53,815 bases of DNA, taken from positions 1 through 53,815 of the forward strand of contig JBLNCI010000025.1 of the NCBI GenBank assembly GCA_050260515.1. The letters run 5' to 3'. The notes beneath the pieces were generated by a model. That model had not been told where the DNA came from. It saw only the letters and a list, made by a program, of their open reading frames with translations, and did not search any database. A program made the translations under genes and the position numbers. This DNA comes from DATJIG01 sp050260515 (GTDB taxonomy: Bacteria; Pseudomonadota; Alphaproteobacteria; SMXQ01). Shown piece after piece: positions 38,752-46,514 of the stretch (the first letter of the stretch is position 1; the number at the start of each line of letters is the position of its first letter).

Positions 38752-39864
38752 TTACGCCAGCACCTCGCGTGCGCGCTTGTACTGGTTGGCCCAGGGATGC
38801 CCCTCGTAGTGGAGCTCGCCCGCGGCGTGGCGCTCGAAATAGGGGTCGAACAGGTGCCAGCGGCCGATCGCGCAGAGATCGGCCATGCCTTCGCTCAGAA
38901 TCCTGTTCACGTCCTCGGCCGAGCGGATGTTGCCGACGGCCATCGTCGGGATGCCGACCTCCTTGCGGATGCGGGCGGCGAACGGCGCCTGGAACAGTCC
39001 CTGCGGCGTCGGCCGGCGCTGGCTGGTCACGTTGCCGCTGGACACGTCCATGACGTCGGCACCGGCGGCCTTGAAGGCGCGCGAGATCGCGACGCCGTCC
39101 TCGATGGTGTTGCCGCCGTCCTCCCAGTCGATCGCCGAGATGCGGATGGAGATCGGCTTCTCGGCCGGCCACGCCTCGCGCACCAGCCGGAACACCTCCA
39201 TGGGGAAGCGGATGCGGTTCTCGACCGAGCCGCCGTACTCGTCCGTGCGCTTGTTCGAGAGCGGCGACAGGAACGACGAGAGCAGGTAGCCGTGGCCCAT
39301 GTGCAGCTCGACGACGTCGAACCCGGCCTCGGCCGCCCAGCGCGTCGCGCGGACGAAGTCCTGCCGCACTTTCTCGAGATCGGCCTTGTCCATCGCCTTC
39401 GGCGGGTCCTCGCCGTCGAAGAACGGGATCGCCGACGGCGCGACCGTCTGCCAGCCGCCCGCGCCCGGCTTGAGCACGCGGCTCTCGCGCTGCCACGGCG
39501 GCGGCACCGAGCCCTTGCGCCCGGCGTGGGCGAGCTGGACGCCGATCTTGGCGTCGCTGTGGCCGTGGACGAAATCGACCACCCGCTTCCAGGCCGTCAT
39601 GTGCTCGGGCTTGTACATCCCGGCGCAGTTTGGCGAGATCCGTCCCTCCGGCGAGACGTTGGTCATCTCGGTCAGCACGAGCCCGGCCCCGCCCATCGCG
39701 CGGCTGCCGAGGTGCACGAGCTGGAAGTCGCCGACGGTCCCGTCATTGGCCGAGTACATGCACATCGGCGACAGCACGATGCGGTTCGGCAGCGTCACGC
39801 CGCGCAGCGTGAACGGCGTGAACATCGGCGGGGCGGTGGTCTTGTCGGGGCTGGCGGCGTCCAT
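38752..39864 (-). CDS. Old yellow enzyme-family FMN oxidoreductase (YqjM-like)
   Basis: The 370-residue TIM-barrel protein shows LPNRIVLSPMCMYSANDGTV at the FMN site, with a Cys in the YqjM-type position (PMCMYS), IGVQLAHAGRKGS, the substrate-binding pair in ELHMGHGYLLSSFLSP and SVENRIRFPMEV. The phosphate-binding end has VGNIRSAEDVNRIL and IGRWHLFDP. Such enzymes use NAD(P)H to reduce activated C=C bonds or aromatic-derived intermediates. Related domains occur in aminobenzoyl-CoA and salicylyl-CoA processing enzymes. Its place between TTT genes suggests work on an imported carboxylate. Confidence 0.9.
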   Translation of the reverse strand: MDAASPDKTTAPPMFTPFTLRGVTLPNRIVLSPMCMYSANDGTVGDFQLVHLGSRAMGGAGLVLTEMTNVSPEGRISPNCAGMYKPEHMTAWKRVVDFVHGHSDAKIGVQLAHAGRKGSVPPPWQRESRVLKPGAGGWQTVAPSAIPFFDGEDPPKAMDKADLEKVRQDFVRATRWAAEAGFDVVELHMGHGYLLSSFLSPLSNKRTDEYGGSVENRIRFPMEVFRLVREAWPAEKPISIRISAIDWEDGGNTIEDGVAISRAFKAAGADVMDVSSGNVTSQRRPTPQGLFQAPFAARIRKEVGIPTMAVGNIRSAEDVNRILSEGMADLCAIGRWHLFDPYFERHAAGELHYEGHPWANQYKRAREVLA

Positions 39865-39907
39865 GGCTTCCCTGCGGCTGGTTCGATCAGGTGGTCGGTG
39901 TGGGTGG

Positions 39908-40933
39908 TCAGTGTGGGGTGGTGGCCTCGGTGAGGCGCTTGGCCACCTCCGGCGAGGTAGTGTTGATCAAATTCACCAGCTTGTCGACCGAGCGCCAGTC
40001 GGAGGCCTGGACCTCGAGCTTCGATTTCTCGGCGTCCTCCCTGAACTGCTCGTCCTTCGTCATGCGGTCGAAGGCGTCGCGGATCGCCGCCACGCGATCG
40101 GCGGGGACGTGGGGACCGACCATGATCGGCCGGGCGATGGTCTTTTGGGCGAAGTAGAGCTCCATCGCCTTGCGGTCGACGTCATTCTTGACGAACTCGA
40201 GCGCGAGCGGCACGTCCGGCAGGTCGGGCTCCTTCTCGAGCGCGCTCTGCAGCAGGACCGCGATCTTGCGGTCGCGCAGGAACTCGCCGCGCCGCGTCTT
40301 GACGTTCGACCACGCCCAGTCGGCGAGGCCCTGGACCTCGCCGCGCTCCATCGCGAGGATCGCCTCGGTGGTGCCGCGGTACCCGGCGACGATCTTGAAC
40401 TTCGTCCCGATCAGCGCATTGAGGAGCCGCGCCGACATCTCGTTGTCGCCGGTGACGCCCGTGCCGGCGACGATCATCTCGCGCGAGAACAGGTCCTGCG
40501 TCGTCTTGATCGGCGACTCGTGCCACGACACCACGACCGCGGCCTCCGACGCGAGATTGCCGATCCAGTTGAACTTCGCGACCTCGTAGCGCACGCCTTG
40601 CTGGTTGGTGAGCTGCGACGTGAGGATGCCGCGCTGGATCACCGCCATGAACGTCCCGTCGGGGGCGGCGGTGTTGTAGATGCGGTTCGCGACGAGGATG
40701 CCGCCCGCGCCGGGCATGTTCTGCACCACCATCGACGGCTGCCCCGGGATGAACCGCCCGAGGTGGCGCGACAGCAGCCGCGCCTGGGCGTCGTAGCCGC
40801 CGCCCGGATCGGCGCCGACCAGAACGGTGATCGTCTTGCCGGCATAGAAGTCCGAAATCGCGTCGGCGCGCGCCGGCGTCGCGCCCCAAACTCCGAGCGC
40901 CACGCCCGCCACCAGCCATGCCTTCCAGATCAT
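39908..40933 (-). CDS. TctC-type (Bug) solute-binding protein
   Basis: The 341-residue protein has a signal peptide (cleavage near ARADA, residue 23) and Bug-family segments VLVGADPGGGYDAQARLLSRHL and MPGAGGILVANRIYN. GTGVTGDNEMSARLLNALIG lines the other side of the pocket. The ATG at 40933 follows AGGGGG. It is divergent from another TctC gene with 150 bases between, and upstream of the reductase gene on the same strand (43-base gap), so the two may share a transcript. It probably serves one of the TctA-TctB fusions. Confidence 0.9.
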   Translation of the reverse strand: MIWKAWLVAGVALGVWGATPARADAISDFYAGKTITVLVGADPGGGYDAQARLLSRHLGRFIPGQPSMVVQNMPGAGGILVANRIYNTAAPDGTFMAVIQRGILTSQLTNQQGVRYEVAKFNWIGNLASEAAVVVSWHESPIKTTQDLFSREMIVAGTGVTGDNEMSARLLNALIGTKFKIVAGYRGTTEAILAMERGEVQGLADWAWSNVKTRRGEFLRDRKIAVLLQSALEKEPDLPDVPLALEFVKNDVDRKAMELYFAQKTIARPIMVGPHVPADRVAAIRDAFDRMTKDEQFREDAEKSKLEVQASDWRSVDKLVNLINTTSPEVAKRLTEATTPH

Positions 40934-41083
40934 CGCGTTCCCCCTGATGTTGTGGTCGCGCGCCTGACGGTGCTTGCCAGAGGCCGGAAAACCCCTGGAC
41001 CGGCGCCGACGGCACGGGCCATTATCGGCCGCAGAAATGCGGGCCGTGACCCCGGTACCGCGCCCCGAACCAGGGAGAAATCC

Positions 41084-42115
41084 GTGACAACACTCAACCG
41101 TATCGCGACCGCCGCGGTCGCCGCTGCCGCTTTGGCGGCCACCGTCCCGTCGGCCTCGGCGCAGTCGCCCGAGCAGTTCTTCCGCGGCAAGACCGTCAAC
41201 CTCTACATCGGCTTCGCGCCGGGCGGCGGCTACGACTACTACGGCCGCGAGGTCGCGCGCTTCCTCGGCAAGCACATCCCCGGCAGCCCGAACGTCGTGC
41301 CGCAGAACATGCCGGGCGCGGGCAGCTTCAAGGCCGCGAACTACATCTTCGCGGTCGCGCCGAAGGACGGCACCGCGATCGGCATCGTCACGCAGACGAT
41401 CGCGCTCGAGGAGGCTCTCGGCACCAAGGGCGTCCAGTACAAGTCGGCGCAGTTCAACTGGATCGGCCGCGCGACGGCGATCACCGAGGTGACGCTGACG
41501 TGGGAGACCTCGAAGGCGAAGACCATCGAGGACGCGAAGAACAACGTGATCCCCGTCGCCGGCACCGGATCGGGCTCGCCGTCCGAGGGCTACCCGAAGC
41601 TCCTCAACGGCGTGGTCGGGACCAAATTCAAGGTCATCACCGGCTACCCGGGCTCGACCGACGGCATGCTGGCGATGGAGCGCGGCGAGGTCGACGGCGC
41701 GCTCACGTCGTGGAACACGCTGCGTCTGTCCAAGGCCGACTGGATCAGGAACAAGAAGATCAACATCCTCGTCCAGTACGTGCTGGAGCGCGATCCCGAC
41801 CTCAAGGACATCCCGACCATCGTCGAGCTCGGCAAGAGCGACCTCGACAAGAAGGTGCTGGCGTTCTACGCGAGCGGCGCCGAGGTCGGGCGCTCGTTCA
41901 TCGCGCCGCCGGGTGTGCCGGCCGACCGCGTCCAGGCGCTGCGCGCGGCGTTCGACGCCATGCTCAAGGACCCCGACTTCCTGGGCGAGCTGCAGAAGGC
42001 CAAGGCGGAGTTCCGCCCGGCCTCCGGCGAGCAGATGCAGGCGCTGATCAAGCAGACCGCCGAGGCGCCCAAGGAAGTGATCGATCTCACCAAGAAGTTC
42101 ATCCAGGGCGAGTGA
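41084..42115 (+). CDS. TctC-type (Bug) solute-binding protein
   Basis: The 343-residue protein starts at a GTG preceded by AGGGAG, with a signal peptide ending SASAQ (about residue 27). Ligand-pocket segments are LYIGFAPGGGYDYYGREVARF, cut here by three small changes from the divergent paralogue, and MPGAGSFKAANYIF. It resembles the divergent protein at 39908-40933 at moderate level, so the pair are paralogues with probably different ligands. The unusual start codon may lower translation. Confidence 0.9.
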   Translation: MTTLNRIATAAVAAAALAATVPSASAQSPEQFFRGKTVNLYIGFAPGGGYDYYGREVARFLGKHIPGSPNVVPQNMPGAGSFKAANYIFAVAPKDGTAIGIVTQTIALEEALGTKGVQYKSAQFNWIGRATAITEVTLTWETSKAKTIEDAKNNVIPVAGTGSGSPSEGYPKLLNGVVGTKFKVITGYPGSTDGMLAMERGEVDGALTSWNTLRLSKADWIRNKKINILVQYVLERDPDLKDIPTIVELGKSDLDKKVLAFYASGAEVGRSFIAPPGVPADRVQALRAAFDAMLKDPDFLGELQKAKAEFRPASGEQMQALIKQTAEAPKEVIDLTKKFIQGE

Positions 42116-42144
42116 CGTCAGCCACGCATCGCGGAGAGAAGTTG

Positions 42145-42320
42145 AACCCTCTCCCTTGGGGAAAGGGGAGCGTGAGGGGAGTAACCCCGAGCGTGTCACC
42201 CTCGCCCCTCTCTCTCCCTCGAGGGAGAGGGAGATAAAAAAGCGCCTCGCGACATGTGATCTGGATCCCGCGGCGCGGGAATGACGAACCCTCTCCCGGT
42301 GGGAGAGGGTTCTTCTATTT
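42145..42320. repeat. Cluster of small palindromes (REP-like intergenic element)
   Basis: The element AACCCTCTCCC occurs at 42145-42155 and again at 42287-42297, where it pairs with GGGAGAGGGTT at 42301-42311 to form an 11-base hairpin followed by a T-rich tract. A second palindrome (CTCTCCCTCGAGGGAGAG) lies at 42212-42229, followed by six A residues, and a third (TCCCGCGGCGCGGGA) near 42265-42280. The composition resembles dispersed extragenic palindromes common in alphaproteobacteria. The last hairpin could end transcription of the TctC gene. Confidence 0.65.
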
Positions 42321-42372
42321 TGGCCGTCTCCCCATCTCGGGGGTCGGGGCTGCACGCCCTCGCGTCGCGGCG

Positions 42373-43059
42373 TCACACCCGCCGCAGCGCGGTGACCTCG
42401 ATCTCGACGCGCTTGCCCTCGGCCGAGTATCCCTCGACGAATCGCACCTCGAAGCGCGGCGGAAACACCGGGACCATCTGCCGGAACAGCCGGCGCATGT
42501 TGTCCGCCGTCTCGTCGGCGTGCAGATAGCACGACACCTGCGCGACCTGGTCCCAGCCGCTGTTGGCCTCGGCCAGATACTCGGTGATGCGCGGCAGGAT
42601 GTTGGTCGTCACCTGGATCTCGAGGTTTGGCAGCACCGCGGTCTGGCCCGACAGCACCATCAGCGGCCCGTATGTGAGATAGCGCGGGGGTGTCCGCGGC
42701 GGATCGTTCTCGCGGATCTTCTTCGCGACCCCGGCGCGGGGCTTGACGGCGATCAGGTCCATTGCCACCGCCGCGGGCGACGAGAACAATTTCGGCGCGA
42801 TGTAGCTCGACGTAGCGGCCCGCGCCGGGCCTGACAGCACGTCGGCACGGACGTCGCTCGCGCGATCGCGCGACGCGCGGTCGACCGCGAACAGCCGGCT
42901 GCGGACGGTGTCGGCCAGGGTCAGGCCGTGCGGCGCGAGCGCCTTGCCGAAGCGATCGAACAGCTCGCGGGCCTGGTTGTCCGGCGTGCCGGACGGCATC
43001 GCCTCGGCCGAAAGCTCCACGAATTCGAATCCCAGCCAGTCGAGAACCGCGGTGCGCAT
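42373..43059 (-). CDS. RidA/YjgF-family protein, two-domain form
   Basis: The 228-residue protein has a C-terminal RidA domain (LTYGPLMVLSGQTAVLP ... YLHADETADNMRRLFRQ ... PPRFEVRFVEGYSAEGKRVEIEVTA). A second related domain lies at residues 10-110 (NQARELFDRFGKALAPHGLTLADTVRSRLFAVD). RidA proteins deaminate reactive enamine/imine intermediates; other family members act in ring-cleavage pathways. The catalytic Arg of true RidA is not obvious, so a different activity is possible. The ATG at 43059 follows AGGGAG. Confidence 0.78.
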   Translation of the reverse strand: MRTAVLDWLGFEFVELSAEAMPSGTPDNQARELFDRFGKALAPHGLTLADTVRSRLFAVDRASRDRASDVRADVLSGPARAATSSYIAPKLFSSPAAVAMDLIAVKPRAGVAKKIRENDPPRTPPRYLTYGPLMVLSGQTAVLPNLEIQVTTNILPRITEYLAEANSGWDQVAQVSCYLHADETADNMRRLFRQMVPVFPPRFEVRFVEGYSAEGKRVEIEVTALRRV

Positions 43060-43172
43060 GTCTCCCTGTCTCCCCAATGTCCCCGGTTAATGTCCCTAAT
43101 TCTTGTGTGTGTTGGCCGCGCTCGCTTCCCTACTCACGGAGGGGTAACCGGGGCGTCCGCTGGCCAAGCTGC

Positions 43173-43178
43173 TACAAT
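43173..43178 (+). promoter_or_regulatory. Probable extended -10 promoter of the small secreted protein gene
   Basis: TGCTACAAT (extended -10 with TACAAT at 43173-43178) lies about 70 bases before the ATG at 43248 in an otherwise GC-rich gap. No good -35 box is found at the right distance, which is usual for extended -10 promoters. Confidence 0.45.
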
Positions 43179-43247
43179 ATAGGCGCAAGCGCGTGCGCGC
43201 GAATCGACGCACGCGGTAATGGCCCATAAACGGGAGGACAAATTCCG

Positions 43248-43850
43248 ATGCGAATCACAGTCGTTGTCGCCGCGGCCCTGCTGCTCGCGTCTCCGCTGAC
43301 GGCGTATGCCCAGGCCGACAACAGCGTCAACGTGCGCGGCACCGTCGACAAGTTCGACGGCGACAAGCTCATCGTGAACGCGCGCGAAGGCAACAAGGTC
43401 ACGGTCGTGGTGCCGGCGGACACGCGCGTGTCTGGCACCGATAAGCGCACGCTCGCCGACATCAAGGACGGCAGCTACGCCGCCTCGACCTCGATCAAGG
43501 GACCCGACGGCAAGCTGCACGCGATGGAAGTGCATCTGCTCGGGAACACGCCGCCGAGGCGCCAAACCCAGTTTGCCTATGACCTCGCACCCGACAGCCT
43601 GATGACCAACGCCCAGGTCTCGCAGGTCAAGACGGTCGGCCAGAACGGCGAGATCACCGTGAGCTACGAGGGCAAGAACGAGGTGGTCGTGGTGAGCCCC
43701 GAGACGCCCATCGTCATTGCCGTGCCAGGCGACAAGGGCCTGCTCAAGCCCGGCGCCGCCGTGTTCATCGCCGCCACCAAGGGTGCCGACGGAACGCTCA
43801 CGGCGCAGCGCATCTCCGCCGAGAAGGATGGCGTGAAGCCGCCGATGTAA
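43248..43850 (+). CDS. Secreted beta-rich protein of unknown function
   Basis: The 200-residue protein has a signal peptide (residues 1-22, ending AYAQA). The remainder is beta-rich, with VRGTVDKFDGDKLIVNAREG and then a second similar strand pattern (GQNGEITVSYEGKNEVVVVS), as in OB-like or DUF5666-type domains. It is probably periplasmic. GGGAGGA precedes the ATG. I do not recognise a function. The stop codon lies in the first unit of a short tandem repeat, so the C-terminal residues may vary between strains. Confidence 0.72.
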   Translation: MRITVVVAAALLLASPLTAYAQADNSVNVRGTVDKFDGDKLIVNAREGNKVTVVVPADTRVSGTDKRTLADIKDGSYAASTSIKGPDGKLHAMEVHLLGNTPPRRQTQFAYDLAPDSLMTNAQVSQVKTVGQNGEITVSYEGKNEVVVVSPETPIVIAVPGDKGLLKPGAAVFIAATKGADGTLTAQRISAEKDGVKPPM

Positions 43851-43886
43851 ATCGCCGATGTGATCGCCGATGTGATCGCCGGATGT
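43842..43886. repeat. Short tandem repeat of a 12-base unit
   Basis: The unit CCGATGTGATCG occurs twice exactly (43855-43866, 43867-43878), flanked by one variant copy upstream that contains the stop codon of the secreted protein gene and one partial copy downstream. Slippage could change the end of the protein or the spacing to the next gene. Confidence 0.8.
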
Positions 43887-43941
43887 AACCCGGCGACGCC
43901 CGCCGGCGAACGGGCGGGTGTTGCAAAGGCGTTATCGAAGC

Positions 43942-44847
43942 ATGGAGCAGCGTAGCGTGTCTGCGACGGTCGGAGGGTTCGGGAAGCCACGCCCCATCGG
44001 GGTGCCGTGGCGCGATCCCTCCGGCCGTCTGTCCCCGTTCAAGATCGTCGTCCTGATCGCGCTGTTCGTGCCGGCGGCGTGGGTGGCGTTCGCCTATACC
44101 AACGGCATGCTCGGCGCCCGGCCGGTCAACCAGGCGATCCATCAGATCGGCCTGTGGGGAATCCGGCTGTTGTTCCTCGCGCTGGCGATCACGCCGGCCC
44201 GCAATCTCCTGCAGTGGCCGCAGCTCCTGCTGGTCCGGCGCATGATTGGCGTGGCGGCGTTCGCCTATCTCTTCCTGCACCTCTGCCTCTACATCGTCGA
44301 CGAGAACTTCCATCTCTTCACGGTGGGCTCGGAGATCGTGCTCCGCATCTACCTCACCATCGGCTTCTCGGCGCTGGTGGGGCTCGCGGTGCTCGCCGCG
44401 ACCTCGACCGACGGCTGGGTGCGCGAGCTCGGCGGCCGTCGCTGGCGGCACCTCCACCAGACCGGCTACGCCATCGGCGTGCTCGCCGTGATCCACATGT
44501 TCATGCAGTCGAAGGCCGACGTCACCGAGGCGACGTGGATGGGCGGCCTGTTCGCGTGGCTGATGGGCTATCGGCTGATCGCCTACCTTCACGGCCGGGG
44601 CGGGCGCGTTCCGCTGTGGATGGCGGCGGCGCTCAGCGTCGCGGTCGCGGCTCTCACCGCGTGTGCCGAGGCGTTCTACTTCTGGCTCAAGATGGGCGTG
44701 GCGCCGACGCGGGTGCTGGCGGTCAACCTGACGCTGTTCTTCGGCCTGAGGCCCGGCTGGGTCGTGCTGATCGTCACGCTGACGCTGTGCGCGACGGCGG
44801 CGCTGCTGGCAATGTGGCGGCGGAGGCGGGCGGTTCGGCCGGCGTGA
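43942..44847 (+). CDS. YedZ/MsrQ-like haem-binding membrane protein
   Basis: The 301-residue protein has about eight hydrophobic segments and the ferric reductase-like core: LNQAIHQIGLWGIRLLFLAL-type helix (here VNQAIHQIG), RRMIGVAAFAYLFLHLCLYI, and RRWRHLHQTGYAIGVLAVIHM, with His residues spaced to hold haem. MsrQ passes electrons from the quinone pool to the periplasmic methionine sulfoxide reductase MsrP. No msrP gene is next to it, and the protein carries extra C-terminal helices, so a different partner is possible. Its 3' end overlaps the convergent kinase gene by 74 bases. Confidence 0.8.
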   Translation: MEQRSVSATVGGFGKPRPIGVPWRDPSGRLSPFKIVVLIALFVPAAWVAFAYTNGMLGARPVNQAIHQIGLWGIRLLFLALAITPARNLLQWPQLLLVRRMIGVAAFAYLFLHLCLYIVDENFHLFTVGSEIVLRIYLTIGFSALVGLAVLAATSTDGWVRELGGRRWRHLHQTGYAIGVLAVIHMFMQSKADVTEATWMGGLFAWLMGYRLIAYLHGRGGRVPLWMAAALSVAVAALTACAEAFYFWLKMGVAPTRVLAVNLTLFFGLRPGWVVLIVTLTLCATAALLAMWRRRRAVRPA

Positions 44848-46384
44848 CGCCGGCGATCCGCTCGCGCGGCAGCCGCACCGTCACCGTGGTCCCCGAGCCG
44901 AGCGCGCTCGCGATCTCCAGCGTGCCCCCGTGCAGCTCGACGAGCCGCTTCGACAGCGGCAGGCCGAGTCCGGTGCCGTCGTAGCGGCGGTTGAGACTGG
45001 AGTCGATCTGGCCGAAGCGATCGAGCGCCTTCGGGATGTCCTGCTCCGCCATTCCGATGCCGGTATCGCTCACCGACACGACGATGCCGTCGTCGTCGCA
45101 CGCCGCCGCCACCGTGACCCGTCCGGCGGCGGGGGTGAACTTCACCGCGTTCGACAGCAGGTTGAGCAGCACCTGGCGCATGCGGCGCTCGTCGATGCGC
45201 ACCGGCGGCAGCGCGTCGCGGATCGCGGTGACGACCTCGACGCCGTTCTTGCGCGCCTGCGGCTGGATCATCGTCACCGCCTCGACGACGGCGCGGCCGA
45301 TCTCGATGACGTCCTCCTGGAGCTCGAAGCGCCCTGCCTCGAGCTTCGAGAAGTCGAGCACGTCGTTGATGAGGCCGAGCAGATGGTGGCCGCTCGCGAG
45401 GATGCTGCGGACGTACTCGTGGTAGCGCGAGTCGCCGAGCGGCCCGAACATCTCCTGGTCGAGCAGCTCCGAGAAGCCGAGGATCGCGTTGAGCGGCGTC
45501 CGCAGCTCGTGGCTCATGGTGGCGAGGAACTGCGACTTGGCCTGGCTCGCGGCCGCCGCGGCATCGAGCGCGCGGCTCACCTCGCTGGTCCGCTGCTCGA
45601 GCTCGCGCTTGGTCGCCTCCAGTTCGGCGACATGGTGGCGCAACCGGTCGGCCTCGGCGGCGTTGCGGTCGGCAAGGTGCTGATCGAGGATTGCGCCCGC
45701 GAAGCTGAGGCCGATGACGAGCATCATCACCGAGGCGGTGGCGACGGCGATCCACTCCTTCGCCACTAGGGCATCGGAGACGACGATGGTCGGATCGGGA
45801 TCGAGGCTGAGGGCGGCCATCGCGGTGAAGTGCAGTCCGCCGATCGCGGCGGCGAGCAGCGTCGCGGCGCCGAGCCGGCGCACGACGGTGTGCAGGCGGT
45901 CGGCGAGCGCCATCGCCGCAATCGAGAGCGCGACGCCGAGCACGACCGACGCGGCGACGTAGCGCTCGTCCCACTGGCGCGTCGCCGCGGTCTCGAACGC
46001 CTCCATGCCGAGGTAGTGCATGGCCGCGATGGCGAGTCCGAACGCCGCGCCGCCGACGATGCGATTGAGGCGGAGCGAGACGAGGAAGGCGATCCCGCCG
46101 ATCAGGATCGCGGCGGTGATCGAGGCCATCGTCAGGGCCGCGTCGTAGCCGGACGGCAGTCCCGGCAGGAATGCGAGCATGGCGACGAAGTGGGTCGACC
46201 AGACGCCGATGCCCGCGACGACGGCGGTGCCGGCCACCCACAGAAGGCGCCACGGCGGAGGGGTATTCTGAGCGCGCGCGAACAGGCTCAGCGCCGTGTA
46301 GCTCGCGAACAGGCAGATGAGCACGGAAAGCGCGACCAGCCGGTAATCGTGCTGGTCGACGATGCAGCCGATGACGCGGATCAT
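44774..46384 (-). CDS. MHYT-domain sensor histidine kinase
   Basis: The 536-residue protein has seven hydrophobic segments with three MHYT-type motifs (STHFVAML, AMHYLGME, LHFTAMAA), thought to bind metal and sense gases such as O2, CO or NO. A coiled coil (about 235-280), HisKA (MSHELRTPLNAILGFSELL) and an ATPase domain (NLLSNAVKFTP, DTGIGMAEQD, GTGLGLPLSKR) follow. It lacks a receiver domain and no partner regulator gene is adjacent, so it is an orphan kinase. The last 25 residues are Ala/Pro-rich and encoded within the overlap with the convergent YedZ-like gene. Confidence 0.92.
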   Translation of the reverse strand: MIRVIGCIVDQHDYRLVALSVLICLFASYTALSLFARAQNTPPPWRLLWVAGTAVVAGIGVWSTHFVAMLAFLPGLPSGYDAALTMASITAAILIGGIAFLVSLRLNRIVGGAAFGLAIAAMHYLGMEAFETAATRQWDERYVAASVVLGVALSIAAMALADRLHTVVRRLGAATLLAAAIGGLHFTAMAALSLDPDPTIVVSDALVAKEWIAVATASVMMLVIGLSFAGAILDQHLADRNAAEADRLRHHVAELEATKRELEQRTSEVSRALDAAAAASQAKSQFLATMSHELRTPLNAILGFSELLDQEMFGPLGDSRYHEYVRSILASGHHLLGLINDVLDFSKLEAGRFELQEDVIEIGRAVVEAVTMIQPQARKNGVEVVTAIRDALPPVRIDERRMRQVLLNLLSNAVKFTPAAGRVTVAAACDDDGIVVSVSDTGIGMAEQDIPKALDRFGQIDSSLNRRYDGTGLGLPLSKRLVELHGGTLEIASALGSGTTVTVRLPRERIAGVTPAEPPASAATLPAAPPSRTASA

Positions 46385-46514
46385 GGCCGCAAGGTACCCG
46401 CGGCGGGAAAATTAAACCTTAACGGCGGGGCGTCCCGTTAACCCTGATCGCCGCATGCCTCCGGAGGACGGGACGCCGTCAGCGGAACAACCGCTGCCAG
46501 GCGGAACGACGCGC

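Noticed and set aside
40934..41083. Sigma-54 promoter between the divergent TctC genes (CGGCACGGGCCATTA)
   Set aside because: The -24 half is good, but the dinucleotide ten bases after GG is TA, not GC.
39908..42532. Apparent 874-codon TctC fusion
   Set aside because: The upstream part is antisense to the divergent TctC gene; the signal peptide start at 40933 is clear.
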